A stretch of DNA of 16,939 nt from Avanaerovorax sp964442135 (GTDB taxonomy: Bacteria; Bacillota; Clostridia; Peptostreptococcales; Anaerovoracaceae), in assembly GCA_964442135.1 (NCBI GenBank), contig CAYTYN010000030.1, positions 1 to 16,939 of the forward strand. Direction: 5' to 3'. This document shows positions 5,306 to 13,311 of this stretch, piece by piece. The notes under the pieces are model-generated. The model was not told the DNA's origin, did not search any database, and saw only the letters and a list, made by a program, of their open reading frames with translations. Positions within the stretch are counted from its first letter, which is position 1. Every line of letters begins with the position of its first letter. The position numbers were made by a program, and so were the translations under genes.

Positions 5306-6940
5306 TCACGCCTTATCAGGCGCCAACTCTTCTCCTATGTTAAGCATGTGATCGCCTATACGTTCAAAATCTGTCAGAAGCTCGGTATAGAGTACCGCTC
5401 CGTCGCTGTTACACGTGCCGTGCCTTATCCTGGTTATCTGGTTAGTCCGGAATTCCCACGTCATGTCGTCGATTCTCTGTTCCAAAGCAACCACCTTCGT
5501 ATAGCTGTCCTGATCCAGCGGTGCAATATCCGATATGCTGTCCATACACTTAAGGCTGGCCTCCTTCATCTCACCGATTTCCGTCATGGCCTCCGGGGTG
5601 AACCTGACATGCTTTTCCTCGATGATCTGAGCATACTCGCATATGTTCATGGCGTGATCTGCGATTCTCTCCAGATTGGAACATATTCTGAAGTAGCCGT
5701 TGATACGCTTAAGGTCGTCGGCATTGTTCTCATGGATCATCATGTTGCTTATGTAGCCGGATATCTCATTATTCAGGAAATCTATGTAATCCTCTCTCTC
5801 GGACACTTCCTGCAAATACGCCGTCGTCCCCTGAGCTACGGCATCGAAGCCCTGTATCACGTTTTCCCTGACCATTTCGGCCATCCTCTTAAGTTCGTTG
5901 GATATGCTGTTCATGATGATGGACGATGTACCGATAGCATACTCGTCCGGCTTCATAACAGGCTTAAGATATACCAGCTTACGCACATCGCCGCTTTCCG
6001 AAGGGCCATCCGGCAGAATCTTCCGTGCAAAAGAGGCCAAGTAGGCTCCGAACGGAAGCAATATCAGTGTAGTGGATACGTTGAACAGAGTGTGCATGTT
6101 GGCTATCTGCCTGGCCACATTGTCCGGAGTCAGAGCTTCCACAAAATCAGTCAGGGGCGTCAGTAAACATATCGCCGTAAATATGATAGTACCTATTATA
6201 TTGAAGCTGAGATGGATTATGGTGGATCTCTTAGCGTTCCTGCTGGTACCTATGGACGCTAAGATTGCCGTTATACAGGTTCCTATGTTCTGACCGAACA
6301 GGACGAACACAGCGTTATCCAGACCGATAAGCCCACTGGTAGCCAAGGTCTGAAGGATTCCCACAGACGCCGATGACGACTGGATTATAGCCGTGAACAC
6401 CATACCTGCCAGTATGCCGAGAACCGGATTGCTGAACGCGGTCATGATTCCGACGAAGGACTCGGAGTCCTTAAGAGGCTCCATGGCAGAGCTCATCATC
6501 TCCATACCTATGAAGAGCGTACCGAAGCCGGCTATTATGGTTCCATAGTTATGGACCGACGCTTGCTTGAAGAACACGACCATGGCAACGCCTATGAAGG
6601 CGAACAATGGTCCCATCTCTCCCACATCCAGGGCGACGAGCTGTCCGGTCACCGTGGTGCCTATGTTGGCGCCCATGATAATCCACACCGCCTGGTTAAG
6701 GGTCATAATCCCGGAGTTAACGAACCCAACCACCATGACCGTAGTCGCCGATGATGACTGGATGATTGCGGTGATTCCTGCACCTACGGCAACGCCGAGA
6801 ATTCTGTTGGAGGTGAGACTTTCCAAAATCCCCTTCATCCGATTTCCCGCAGCGGCCTCAAGTCCCTGGTTCATCATCTGCATTCCGTAAAGGAACAGGG
6901 CCAGACCGCCCAGCAGACCCAGGACTAAACTAAAGCTCAT
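5306..6940 (-). CDS. Na+/phosphate cotransporter with PhoU-like C-terminal domain
   Basis: A membrane protein of 544 residues related to type II sodium/phosphate cotransporters (NptA, YjbB). Seen: two inverted transport repeats, each with the QSSSA signature (61-65 and 187-191), each followed by a GxNIGT motif (GANIGT 90-95, GQNIGT 216-221), with hydrophobic helices up to about residue 305. The cytoplasmic part from about 335 is PhoU-like, with two copies of the ERIxDHxxNI motif (424-433 and 526-535). The frame is open to 6973, but the ATG at 6940 has GAGAGGAG ten bases upstream and starts the first helix in the normal place. It moves phosphate in or out with sodium; direction is not predictable, since E. 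coli YjbB exports phosphate. It has its own strong promoter at 7016-7044, separate from aroE. Confidence 0.92.
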   Translation of the reverse strand: MSFSLVLGLLGGLALFLYGMQMMNQGLEAAAGNRMKGILESLTSNRILGVAVGAGITAIIQSSSATTVMVVGFVNSGIMTLNQAVWIIMGANIGTTVTGQLVALDVGEMGPLFAFIGVAMVVFFKQASVHNYGTIIAGFGTLFIGMEMMSSAMEPLKDSESFVGIMTAFSNPVLGILAGMVFTAIIQSSSASVGILQTLATSGLIGLDNAVFVLFGQNIGTCITAILASIGTSRNAKRSTIIHLSFNIIGTIIFTAICLLTPLTDFVEALTPDNVARQIANMHTLFNVSTTLILLPFGAYLASFARKILPDGPSESGDVRKLVYLKPVMKPDEYAIGTSSIIMNSISNELKRMAEMVRENVIQGFDAVAQGTTAYLQEVSEREDYIDFLNNEISGYISNMMIHENNADDLKRINGYFRICSNLERIADHAMNICEYAQIIEEKHVRFTPEAMTEIGEMKEASLKCMDSISDIAPLDQDSYTKVVALEQRIDDMTWEFRTNQITRIRHGTCNSDGAVLYTELLTDFERIGDHMLNIGEELAPDKA

Positions 6941-7015
6941 ATCAATTTGTCTCCTCTCAACGACGCAACGCAAGAATTGCCACGTCTCATACGAGCCAAT
7001 CCCCCATGCAAGGAA

Positions 7016-7044
7016 ATTATATTAGAACCGAAAACCATAGTCAA
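7016..7044 (-). promoter_or_regulatory. Strong promoter of the Na/Pi cotransporter
   Basis: TTGACT (7039-7044) is followed by 17 bases and a perfect TATAAT (7016-7021) on the minus strand. The leader to the start at 6940 is roughly 70 bases. I saw no Pho box-like direct repeats, but this was by eye only. Confidence 0.75.
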
Positions 7045-7047
7045 GGC

Positions 7048-7070
7048 AGTCCGGAATTTTTCAACGGACT
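7048..7070 (-). terminator. Weak hairpin after the aroE-type gene
   Basis: AGTCCG (7048-7053) and CGGACT (7065-7070) form a 6-bp stem one base past the stop. No T-run follows, and the next promoter's -35 element starts three bases further on. It may terminate poorly, giving some readthrough into the transporter. Confidence 0.35.
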
Positions 7071-7071
7071 T

Positions 7072-7956
7072 TCACCCTTCTGCCCACGCTCTTCTAACTG
7101 CGTCTAAGGGCATTTCCAGTCCGGTCGCAAGATAAAAGCCTCTGGCCCCCTGATACAGAAGCATTTCTCTGCCCCCTGCGACCACTTTGCATCCGGCAGC
7201 CTTTCCCTCCTTCATCAGACGAGTTTCCTCCGGATAATATATAACGTCTAACACCGACAGGTGGCTTTTCAAGGCTCCCTCGAAGGGCACGGGAGTTCTG
7301 TCCGGCTCGGGATTCATCCCCACATTGGTGGTGTTTATAAGGACGTCGCTGTCTGAAAGGGTGTCTCTCATAACGGCCTCATCTTCCATATCTCGTATTT
7401 CCAAAGGACACCCCGTCTCTCCTGAAACCCTTTCCACGAACTCCTTATGCTTTAGAAAGCTCTTCTTTCTCAGCATCACATATATCCTTTCGGCGCCGTC
7501 CAGGGCCAGCTGCGCTATGACAGCTCTTCCCGCTCCTCCGGCTCCCAGAACGGCGACCGTCTTTTCCTCGATCTCTCCGCCCGCTTTCCCAAACGCCGCC
7601 AGAGCGCCGTATCCATCGGTATTATAGCCTGTCAGCACGCCGTTTTCGTTTACCACCGTGTTCACCGCTCCTACAAGCTCCGCCTCCTTGGATACATGAT
7701 CCAGATAAGGGATCACGGCGGTTTTGTTCGGCATGGAAAGGTTAAACATCTTCATGTTTAAAAGCCTGGCGCTTTTCACCGCATCGCCGATCTCATCCTC
7801 TCCTACGTCAAAGGCCAGATACACGTAGTCCAACCCTCTCTCCCTGAAGCCGGTGTTGAACATGGCCGGAGAACCGGAATGGGCCGCCGGCGATGCAAAG
7901 AGGGCAAAGATACCTGTGTGCCCTGTGATTTTAATATTTTCTCTCATACCCTTCAT
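7072..7956 (-). CDS. aroE: Shikimate/quinate dehydrogenase, AroE/YdiB type
   Basis: An NAD(P)-dependent oxidoreductase that interconverts 3-dehydroshikimate and shikimate (aromatic amino acid pathway) or the quinate pair. In 294 residues: substrate motif SPAAHSGSP (22-30), catalytic lysine K78 in SMPNK, AVNT (97-100), catalytic D114 in NTDG, dinucleotide loop GAGGAGRAV (138-146), NVGM (211-214) and YQGARGF (268-274). SMPNK and NVGM replace the NVTIPHK and PLGM usual in true AroE and resemble E. coli YdiB, so quinate use is possible. The ATG at 7956 has AAAGGG six bases upstream. A GTG at 7969-7971 overlaps the stop of the upstream kinase gene and is the alternative. Either way the genes are closely coupled. 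No other aro genes lie nearby. Confidence 0.9.
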   Translation of the reverse strand: MKGMRENIKITGHTGIFALFASPAAHSGSPAMFNTGFRERGLDYVYLAFDVGEDEIGDAVKSARLLNMKMFNLSMPNKTAVIPYLDHVSKEAELVGAVNTVVNENGVLTGYNTDGYGALAAFGKAGGEIEEKTVAVLGAGGAGRAVIAQLALDGAERIYVMLRKKSFLKHKEFVERVSGETGCPLEIRDMEDEAVMRDTLSDSDVLINTTNVGMNPEPDRTPVPFEGALKSHLSVLDVIYYPEETRLMKEGKAAGCKVVAGGREMLLYQGARGFYLATGLEMPLDAVRRAWAEG

Positions 7957-7967
7957 ATGGATCCCTT

Positions 7968-9635
7968 TCACTGTACAAAGATGCTTCCGCCGATGAATTC
8001 CCTTATAATGGAATTGTTCACAATAATGCCGTCATCCTCTATGGTCCTGAAGAATCTGAGGAATTTCAACATTCTCACCGCCTCCGCGTATTCCTCCTCC
8101 CCCGGAGCTATCTGCCCGAGCAGAGGTTCTGCGTACTTCTTCAGCACCGATATCTCGTAGACGTGATAGGAGTTAAAGAGAACGTCGGCTTCATCGCTGT
8201 ACGGGAATATATTTTTATCCTCGCCGGCGCGCACCTTAGGCCACTGACTTATGGTGTTCTGAGCGCTGTACCCTCTATACCTGTAATCCCTGACTATACG
8301 GCGAAGCATTCTCTCGTCTGTAGTCGGTATCCGGTTATGCATGTCGATATTGAGCTGGGTCAGAGGACTGATGTATATTTTAAACTTCTCATCATCGGGT
8401 ATGAACTGGGTAAGCCGTCTGTTCAGGCCGTGGATACCTTCTATGACTATGGGTTGGGATCTATCTATGGAGGTGATCCTCTTCCCGAAGGTCTTGTGTC
8501 CGGTCAAAAAGTCGAATTCGGGAAGGTCAACCTTCTTCCCGCTGAGCAGGTCGTTCATATTGCTGTTAAATAAATCTATGTCGAGGGCGCTCAGATTTTC
8601 GTAATCCTTCTCTCCCTTTTCGTCCACAGGGGTATTCTCCCTTTCAACGAAATAGTCGTCAGTTCCCAGATATAAAGGTTTTAGGCCGTTTACCCTGAGC
8701 TGCACGCATAGCCTTCTTGCAAAGGTGGTTTTTCCCGACGAGGAAGGTCCCGCTATGAGGATGAGCCTCTTCCCCCGAGACTTTATCATATCCGCCATGT
8801 CAGCTATTTTTTTCTCGTGAAGAGCCTCTGACAGCTGTATCAGCTCCTTGTATTCGCCGCTCTCTATCTTATCGTTGAGATCGGCTACGTACTTCACTCC
8901 CAGGAGGTCGTCCCATCGCGTCTGCTCCTCGAAGGCACGGTACAGCTTGACCTCGTCCACGTATTCAGGTATCTTATCCGGTGCAGAAGGATGAGGAAAC
9001 CTAAGCAGCACTCCCCTTCTGTACTTCATAAGCTGGAAGTACCGTACGTATCCGGTAGAAGGAACCATAAATCCGTAGAAGAAATTCCTGTATCCGTCTA
9101 GGGTATAGAATTCCACTTCCTCTACACCAAGATTCTCGCCCAGGAGCCGGCACTTTTCATCTCTGCCGTCCTCCTTTATTATCCTTATGCCCTCCTCTCT
9201 GTCCACGACGGTCTTTATGAAAGGGATGTCCCTGTCCACTAATTCCCTCATTCTGTTCTCCACAGCCCTAACCTGATCCTCGGTCACCGGCTTTTCCGTC
9301 TTTATCTCCGTGTAAAGGCCTTTATTCAGCGAGTTCTGGATTTCCACCTTTACGTCCCTTCCCAAAACGTCCTTTACAGACTTAAGGTAGATCAGAGACA
9401 GACTGTACTGATATATCAGGTTAGCGGCCTGGGTTCTCATATCTAAGAGCTCTACCTTGCATGGCTCATTCAATACGTAATGGAGATCCTCTACGTGATT
9501 GTCCACCTTGGCCGCAAGTATGGTATATGGCAGCATATCCGCCAGATCATCTGCGATCTCCTTTACGGTAGTCCCTGCTCCGATGTCTATGCTCTTATAT
9601 TCTCCTCTCGGTTCTGTTCTAAGCCTTATTCTCAT
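7968..9635 (-). CDS. Nucleoside (uridine) kinase-like protein with N-terminal TGS domain
   Basis: A 555-residue cytoplasmic protein known in Firmicutes as a nucleoside kinase with a threonyl-tRNA-synthetase-like front. Seen: residues 1-65 resemble a TGS domain; about 70-215 resembles the second additional domain of threonyl-tRNA synthetase and includes GFMVPSTGYVRYFQ (188-201). From about 290 there is a phosphoribulokinase/uridine kinase domain with Walker A GPSSSGKTT (296-304), DDYF (327-330) and the DLPEFDFLTG region. It probably phosphorylates a nucleoside such as uridine using ATP or GTP; the exact substrate and the role of the tRNA-synthetase-like part are unknown. The ATG at 9635 has AGGAGG seven bases before it. 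Its stop overlaps a possible start of the aroE-type gene, and a promoter lies at 9705-9733. No aminoacylation core is present, so it is not a synthetase. Confidence 0.88.
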   Translation of the reverse strand: MRIRLRTEPRGEYKSIDIGAGTTVKEIADDLADMLPYTILAAKVDNHVEDLHYVLNEPCKVELLDMRTQAANLIYQYSLSLIYLKSVKDVLGRDVKVEIQNSLNKGLYTEIKTEKPVTEDQVRAVENRMRELVDRDIPFIKTVVDREEGIRIIKEDGRDEKCRLLGENLGVEEVEFYTLDGYRNFFYGFMVPSTGYVRYFQLMKYRRGVLLRFPHPSAPDKIPEYVDEVKLYRAFEEQTRWDDLLGVKYVADLNDKIESGEYKELIQLSEALHEKKIADMADMIKSRGKRLILIAGPSSSGKTTFARRLCVQLRVNGLKPLYLGTDDYFVERENTPVDEKGEKDYENLSALDIDLFNSNMNDLLSGKKVDLPEFDFLTGHKTFGKRITSIDRSQPIVIEGIHGLNRRLTQFIPDDEKFKIYISPLTQLNIDMHNRIPTTDERMLRRIVRDYRYRGYSAQNTISQWPKVRAGEDKNIFPYSDEADVLFNSYHVYEISVLKKYAEPLLGQIAPGEEEYAEAVRMLKFLRFFRTIEDDGIIVNNSIIREFIGGSIFVQ

Positions 9636-9704
9636 GCTTCAGCCTCCTGCTTTGCCTTCCCTACGGTATCCGGGACAAGTCCGGATCAGCTTCCATGTAT
9701 TCAT

Positions 9705-9733
9705 ATTTTAACCCAAAGCCCGGTTCTTTACAA
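9705..9733 (-). promoter_or_regulatory. Promoter of the kinase-aroE operon
   Basis: TTGTAA (9728-9733), 17 bases, TAAAAT (9705-9710) on the minus strand, about 70 bases before the start. An inverted repeat ATCCGG/CCGGAT (9668-9686) lies in the leader. The rest of the 189-bp gap 9636-9824 holds the upstream terminator and nothing else I can name. Confidence 0.6.
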
Positions 9734-9751
9734 CCTCCTGACTTATGGCAC

Positions 9752-9784
9752 ACGAAAGAACCGACAGCTTTTCCTGCCGTCGGT
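9752..9784 (-). terminator. Intrinsic terminator of the YdbC-like gene
   Basis: On the minus strand ACCGAC and GTCGGT (9779-9784 with 9760-9765) pair, then one mismatch and two more G-C pairs close an A/G-rich loop. TTCTTTCG follows the stem. It lies about 40 bases past the stop at 9825. Confidence 0.6.
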
Positions 9785-9824
9785 CCCTTCTGAAATTATA
9801 TGAGTTATTCTAAGGTGATCGCCT

Positions 9825-10313
9825 CTATAAGGAGTTCTCCTCGTCGGAGACAGCCTCCCATTCTTCCCTGTCTCGTCCTTCCCGTATCTCCTCTGAATCC
9901 TCATACCATTCAGAAGAAGAGATAGGCTCCTCCATACTGAGAGCTTCCTCCTGGGCTGCGGCTTCTGCTCTCGCCGCGATAGCTCTGTCCTGAGCTTCCT
10001 TTCGCCTGGCCCGAGCCAGCTTTCCGGCCTCTATTTCCTTAGTCCGTTCTTCTCTGCGAGTCTTAGCCTCTTCAAATATCCTTCGGTTCTTCGCCTGAAT
10101 GTAAACGTCCATGAGAGTCTGCATTTCACCCTCAAAGAGGGTTATCCCTTTACTCATATGGGTATGGGTCTCGTCCCAGTCCCTTATGTCGTACTTAGGC
10201 GCCGCTCCGTTCCATGATATCAGGTTCAGCTCCTTATTCCACCCCGAGTTATACTCCGCTATGACGCCTAGATGCTCTTTCACCTCGTAGCTTATGGTTT
10301 TACTATCTGTCAT
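9825..10313 (-). CDS. YdbC-like PC4-type single-stranded DNA binding protein with charged tail
   Basis: Residues 1-74 match the PC4-like YdbC family, known from a Lactococcus structure to bind single-stranded DNA. The pattern GWNKELNLISWNGAAPKYDI (24-43) followed by a DWDETHTHMSKGITL segment (45-59) is close to the YdbC pattern GWRKELN..SWN.A.PKYDIR.W....E.MGKGITL. Typical YdbC proteins end near 75 residues. This one continues for nearly 90 more: a basic, Arg/Ala/Glu-rich stretch likely to be one long helix (about 76-125), then an acidic tail rich in Glu, Ser and Asp. This resembles the acidic tails of SSB-type proteins that recruit partners, but that is inference. GAGGAGGG precedes the ATG at 10313. 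The gene has its own promoter and terminator. It lies next to exodeoxyribonuclease III, another DNA repair protein. Confidence 0.75.
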   Translation of the reverse strand: MTDSKTISYEVKEHLGVIAEYNSGWNKELNLISWNGAAPKYDIRDWDETHTHMSKGITLFEGEMQTLMDVYIQAKNRRIFEEAKTRREERTKEIEAGKLARARRKEAQDRAIAARAEAAAQEEALSMEEPISSSEWYEDSEEIREGRDREEWEAVSDEENSL

Positions 10314-10341
10314 ATATCCCTCCTCACCTCGTCACGGTTAA

Positions 10342-10370
10342 AGAGTAACATATATGTAAAATAATGTCAA
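10342..10370 (-). promoter_or_regulatory. Possible promoter of the YdbC-like gene
   Basis: A perfect TTGACA (10365-10370) with a 17-base spacer to a poor -10, TACTCT (10342-10347). The -35 lies inside an A/T-rich inverted repeat (10361-10397), so a regulator may act here. Confidence 0.45.
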
Positions 10371-10397
10371 TACAGTTTCAGTATTGATTTACATTAT
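10361..10397. repeat. A/T-rich interrupted inverted repeat in the exoA-ydbC gap
   Basis: ATAATGTCAATAC (10361-10373) is mirrored by GTATTG (10381-10386), four extra bases, and ACATTAT (10391-10397), so 13 base pairs form with one 4-base bulge and a 7-base loop. It covers the -35 of the predicted promoter. It could be an operator or an RNA end-structure for the exonuclease transcript. The 163-bp gap shows nothing else. Confidence 0.55.
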
Positions 10398-10476
10398 ATT
10401 CCAGATAAATGGTGCCCTGCTGCAAAGGCTGACGCTGCGCTTTTTGGCCGCATCCTTTCCGGAATCCTTCCTTTAT

Positions 10477-11226
10477 CTACAGCTCTATATCCAGCTCTAC
10501 GGGACAGTGGTCGCTGCCCATTACATCTGTATGGATCTTAGCGTCCTTAATCCTGTCGGCTATCCGGTCGCTGACAATGAAATAGTCGATACGCCATCCT
10601 GCGTTATTCTTTCGGGCATTGAACCGGTACGACCACCAACTGTATATTCCTTCCGCATCGGGATACAGGTATCGAAAGGTGTCCGTGAACCCTGCCTCTA
10701 AAAGCTCCGTCATCTTTCCTCTCTCTTCATCGGAAAATCCGGCGTTGCCTCGATTGGTCTTAGGGTTCTTCAGATCGATCTCCCGGTGAGCCACGTTCAT
10801 GTCTCCGCAGAGAATCACCGGCTTCTCCCTGTCCAGGGTGCGGATGTACTGCCTGAGATCGTCCTCCCACCTCATCCTGTAATCTATTCTTTTCAGCTGG
10901 TCCTGAGCGTTAGGCACGTAAACATTTATGAAGTAGAAGCTTCCGTAGTCCAGGGTCAATGCGCGTCCTTCGTCCTGATGATCACCGAAGTTCTTCGTCA
11001 CGGAGACAGGCTCCGCCTTGGTAAAGACGGCGGTGCCCGAGTATCCCTTTTTCTCAGCGCTGCAGAAATACTGGCGGTAGCCGGGCAAATCCACTTCCGC
11101 CTGACCCTCCTGCATCTTCGTCTCCTGCACTGCGATCACATCAGGAGCCATGTCCAGCATGGACCGGACAAACCCTTTGCCCAGACACGCCCTGAGTCCG
11201 TTGACATTCCATGAAATCAGCTTCAT
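10477..11226 (-). CDS. exoA: Exodeoxyribonuclease III (AP endonuclease)
   Basis: Cleaves DNA 5' of abasic sites and degrades one strand from 3' ends in base-excision repair. The 249 residues show the complete active site of the Xth/ExoA family: N7 (WNVNG), E35 (QETK), Y103 (NVYVPN), D142 and N144 (GDMNVAH), D214 region (WRIDYF) and the closing D239/H240 (SDHCPVEL). Length is standard. The ATG at 11226 shares its A with the psuG stop (TAATG), and GGAG lies eight bases upstream, so translation is coupled to psuG. It is the last gene of a psuK-psuG-exoA operon. Pairing a repair nuclease with pseudouridine breakdown is not an obvious pathway link. Confidence 0.95.
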   Translation of the reverse strand: MKLISWNVNGLRACLGKGFVRSMLDMAPDVIAVQETKMQEGQAEVDLPGYRQYFCSAEKKGYSGTAVFTKAEPVSVTKNFGDHQDEGRALTLDYGSFYFINVYVPNAQDQLKRIDYRMRWEDDLRQYIRTLDREKPVILCGDMNVAHREIDLKNPKTNRGNAGFSDEERGKMTELLEAGFTDTFRYLYPDAEGIYSWWSYRFNARKNNAGWRIDYFIVSDRIADRIKDAKIHTDVMGSDHCPVELDIEL

Positions 11227-12146
11227 TATTTCATCTCCGCAAGCCTTACAGCCGTCTGTGCGGCAACCTTGGCGTTGTTAAATACCAGCTGTATATTGGC
11301 GTCCAGGCTGTCTCCGCCGGTAAGCTCCTTTACCTTCGCCAGAAGGAACGGGGTGGATTCCTTTCCGTGAATTCCCTTCTCTGTAGCTTCGGCTACAGCC
11401 TTGTCTATGGCCGCGTTGATCACGTCAGCATCCATGGAATACTCTTCCGGTATCGGGTTAACTACCAGCATACCGCCTTTAAGGCCTGCTTCTCTCTGAG
11501 CGGCAAAGGCCTCTGCCATCTCCTCAGGGGTGTCCAGTCTGTAGTCCACTTTAAAGCCGCTCTTTCTGGTGTAGAAGGCCGGAAGCTCCTCGGTGCCGTA
11601 GCCGATGACAGGAACGCCCTTTGTCTCCAGATATTCCAGAGTAAGTCCCAGATCTAAGATGGCTTTCGCTCCGGCACAAACCACCATTACCGAAGTCTGT
11701 GAAAGCTCTTCCAGATCCGCTGAAATGTCCATGGTCTTTTCCGCTCCCCGGTGTACCCCGCCGATGCCGCCGGTAGCAAACACCTTAACTCCTGCCATGG
11801 AGGCTATGATCATAGTCGTAGCTACAGTAGTCGCTCCGTCCATCTTCTTGGATATTGCCACGGGAAGATCTCTTCTCGAGCACTTCACTATCTCCATGCC
11901 TTTTTTGCCCAGATACTCGATTTCGTCCCCGGTGAGACCGCACTTCAGTCTTCCGCCCAGTATGGCTATGGTTGCGGGAACCGCGCCGTTATCTCTTATG
12001 ATCTTCTCCACAGCCAGAGCCGTCTTCACGTTTTGAGGATAAGGCATTCCGTGAGATATTATAGTGGACTCCAGAGCCACTACCGGTCTTCCTACCCCGA
12101 GAGCCTCTCTTACTTCTTTTGATACGTCTAAAAGCTTATTCATCAT
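11226..12146 (-). CDS. psuG: Pseudouridine-5'-phosphate glycosidase
   Basis: Splits pseudouridine 5'-phosphate into uracil and ribose 5-phosphate, a reversible C-C glycosidic reaction and the second step of pseudouridine catabolism. In 306 residues: LESTIISHGMPYPQN (25-39), ILGGRL (62-67), the glycine-rich FATGGIGGVHRGAE (123-136), DISADL (140-145) and VCAGAKAILDLGLTLE (156-171). By family comparison E26 and K161 correspond to E. coli E31 and K166, the latter forming the covalent imine. The frame is open to an ATG at 12173, but AAGGAG lies six bases before the ATG at 12146 (nine before the next ATG at 12143), so a start there is favoured. It follows the kinase gene closely and overlaps exoA by one base, a compact salvage operon. 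Confidence 0.95.
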   Translation of the reverse strand: MMNKLLDVSKEVREALGVGRPVVALESTIISHGMPYPQNVKTALAVEKIIRDNGAVPATIAILGGRLKCGLTGDEIEYLGKKGMEIVKCSRRDLPVAISKKMDGATTVATTMIIASMAGVKVFATGGIGGVHRGAEKTMDISADLEELSQTSVMVVCAGAKAILDLGLTLEYLETKGVPVIGYGTEELPAFYTRKSGFKVDYRLDTPEEMAEAFAAQREAGLKGGMLVVNPIPEEYSMDADVINAAIDKAVAEATEKGIHGKESTPFLLAKVKELTGGDSLDANIQLVFNNAKVAAQTAVRLAEMK

Positions 12147-12176
12147 ACGATACTCCTTTCGCTTTTCTTCCATTCT

Positions 12177-13262
12177 TTATTTTTTAAGGCCGCCTTTGGC
12201 CAAGGCCTTTTCTATACACATGTCCCCGTTTATGGTGGTCTCAGCCTCTACGGCTACAGCTCCCGCTCCCAGTCCTATCTGACCTGACTCCTTCAGATCT
12301 CTTCCATCCAGCCACGCCCATACGAGTCCTGCCATGAAAGCGTCTCCGCCTCCTGTGGTATTTACCAGCTTAGCTTCAGGACATGGAAGCTTGACCCGTC
12401 TGTTTCCTTCAGCGCAGTATGCCCCTTCTCCCCCCAGGCTTATGAAAATTCTCTTGAGTCCGGTGGACAGAAGCCTCTCCGTGGCCTGCTCCAGGCTTTC
12501 ATCATCGGTAATGGCTATTCCCGACAGGTATTCTGCTTCCAGCTTGTTCGGCTTTAGGGTGTGGATTTTGCCCAGGACGGCTTTTATCTTTTCGGCCTTG
12601 ATGGTAGACACGGGATCTACGAACAGAGGGGCCTTGCAGTTTTCGGCCAACCAGCGAAGGGATTCCTCCGGTATGTTGGTGTCCGCCACCACCGCTTCGG
12701 CTCCGTCCAGAAATTTCCCGTTCTTCTCAAGATATTCCGGCGTCACGTGACGAAATATGTCCATGTCGGAAAGGGCTATCTCCATATCTCCGTGCTCATC
12801 CGCTATGAAAAGGTAGGTGGCGCTGGTCTCCCCTCTGACCCGAATAGCCTTATTGATATCGATGCCCAAGTCCAAACAGGACGCCGTAACAACATCGGTG
12901 AATTCGTCATCTCCCAAAGCCGTGAGGAAGCTAACCTTCATATCCAGAAGGGACATATTATGGGCTATGTTCCTTCCCACTCCTCCTATGGATATGCTCA
13001 CCCTGCCCGGGTTGGAATCCTTCGGTACCAAAGGTCTGTAGGGTATGCCGCCTATATCTCTGTTCAGCCCTCCTACGACCGCTGTATAGCCGGATTCATT
13101 AAAGACGTAGCCTCGGCCGGCGATATGCCCCTTCTTCATCAGATTGGATATGTGAACCGCCACGGATGAACGGGTTATGCCCGCCTTGTCCGCTAGCTCC
13201 TGCTGAGATATCATGGGATTTTCTTTTATCCATTTCAGCAGCTGCGCTTCTCTTCCGGTCAT
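12177..13262 (-). CDS. psuK: Pseudouridine kinase with N-terminal winged HTH (PfkB family)
   Basis: Phosphorylates pseudouridine to feed PsuG. The 361 residues have two parts. A winged helix-turn-helix (1-55) has ISQQELADKAGITRSSVAVH (18-37). A PfkB/ribokinase domain (from about 60) has the first signature GGVGRNIA (93-100), LKPNKLEAE (236-244) and the catalytic loop NTTGGGD (301-307) with D307 as base. Kinases of the YeiC group with this HTH front are known, and the fusion suggests the enzyme also senses or controls transcription, perhaps of its own operon. The ATG at 13262 has AAAGGA six bases upstream, whereas an in-frame ATG at 13277 has no ribosome site. The promoter lies at 13312-13340, back to back with that of the VanX-type gene. 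PsuG next door makes the substrate assignment strong. Confidence 0.9.
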   Translation of the reverse strand: MTGREAQLLKWIKENPMISQQELADKAGITRSSVAVHISNLMKKGHIAGRGYVFNESGYTAVVGGLNRDIGGIPYRPLVPKDSNPGRVSISIGGVGRNIAHNMSLLDMKVSFLTALGDDEFTDVVTASCLDLGIDINKAIRVRGETSATYLFIADEHGDMEIALSDMDIFRHVTPEYLEKNGKFLDGAEAVVADTNIPEESLRWLAENCKAPLFVDPVSTIKAEKIKAVLGKIHTLKPNKLEAEYLSGIAITDDESLEQATERLLSTGLKRIFISLGGEGAYCAEGNRRVKLPCPEAKLVNTTGGGDAFMAGLVWAWLDGRDLKESGQIGLGAGAVAVEAETTINGDMCIEKALAKGGLKK

Positions 13263-13311
13263 TTTCCTTCCTTTCATAAGCTAAAGCTAATTTAATTAAT
13301 CTTTTGCTTAC

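Noticed and set aside
5348..6166. Plus-strand 272-codon open frame
   Set aside because: It is antisense to the well-identified Na/Pi cotransporter; its length is a by-product of that gene's codon usage, and it shows no family motif.
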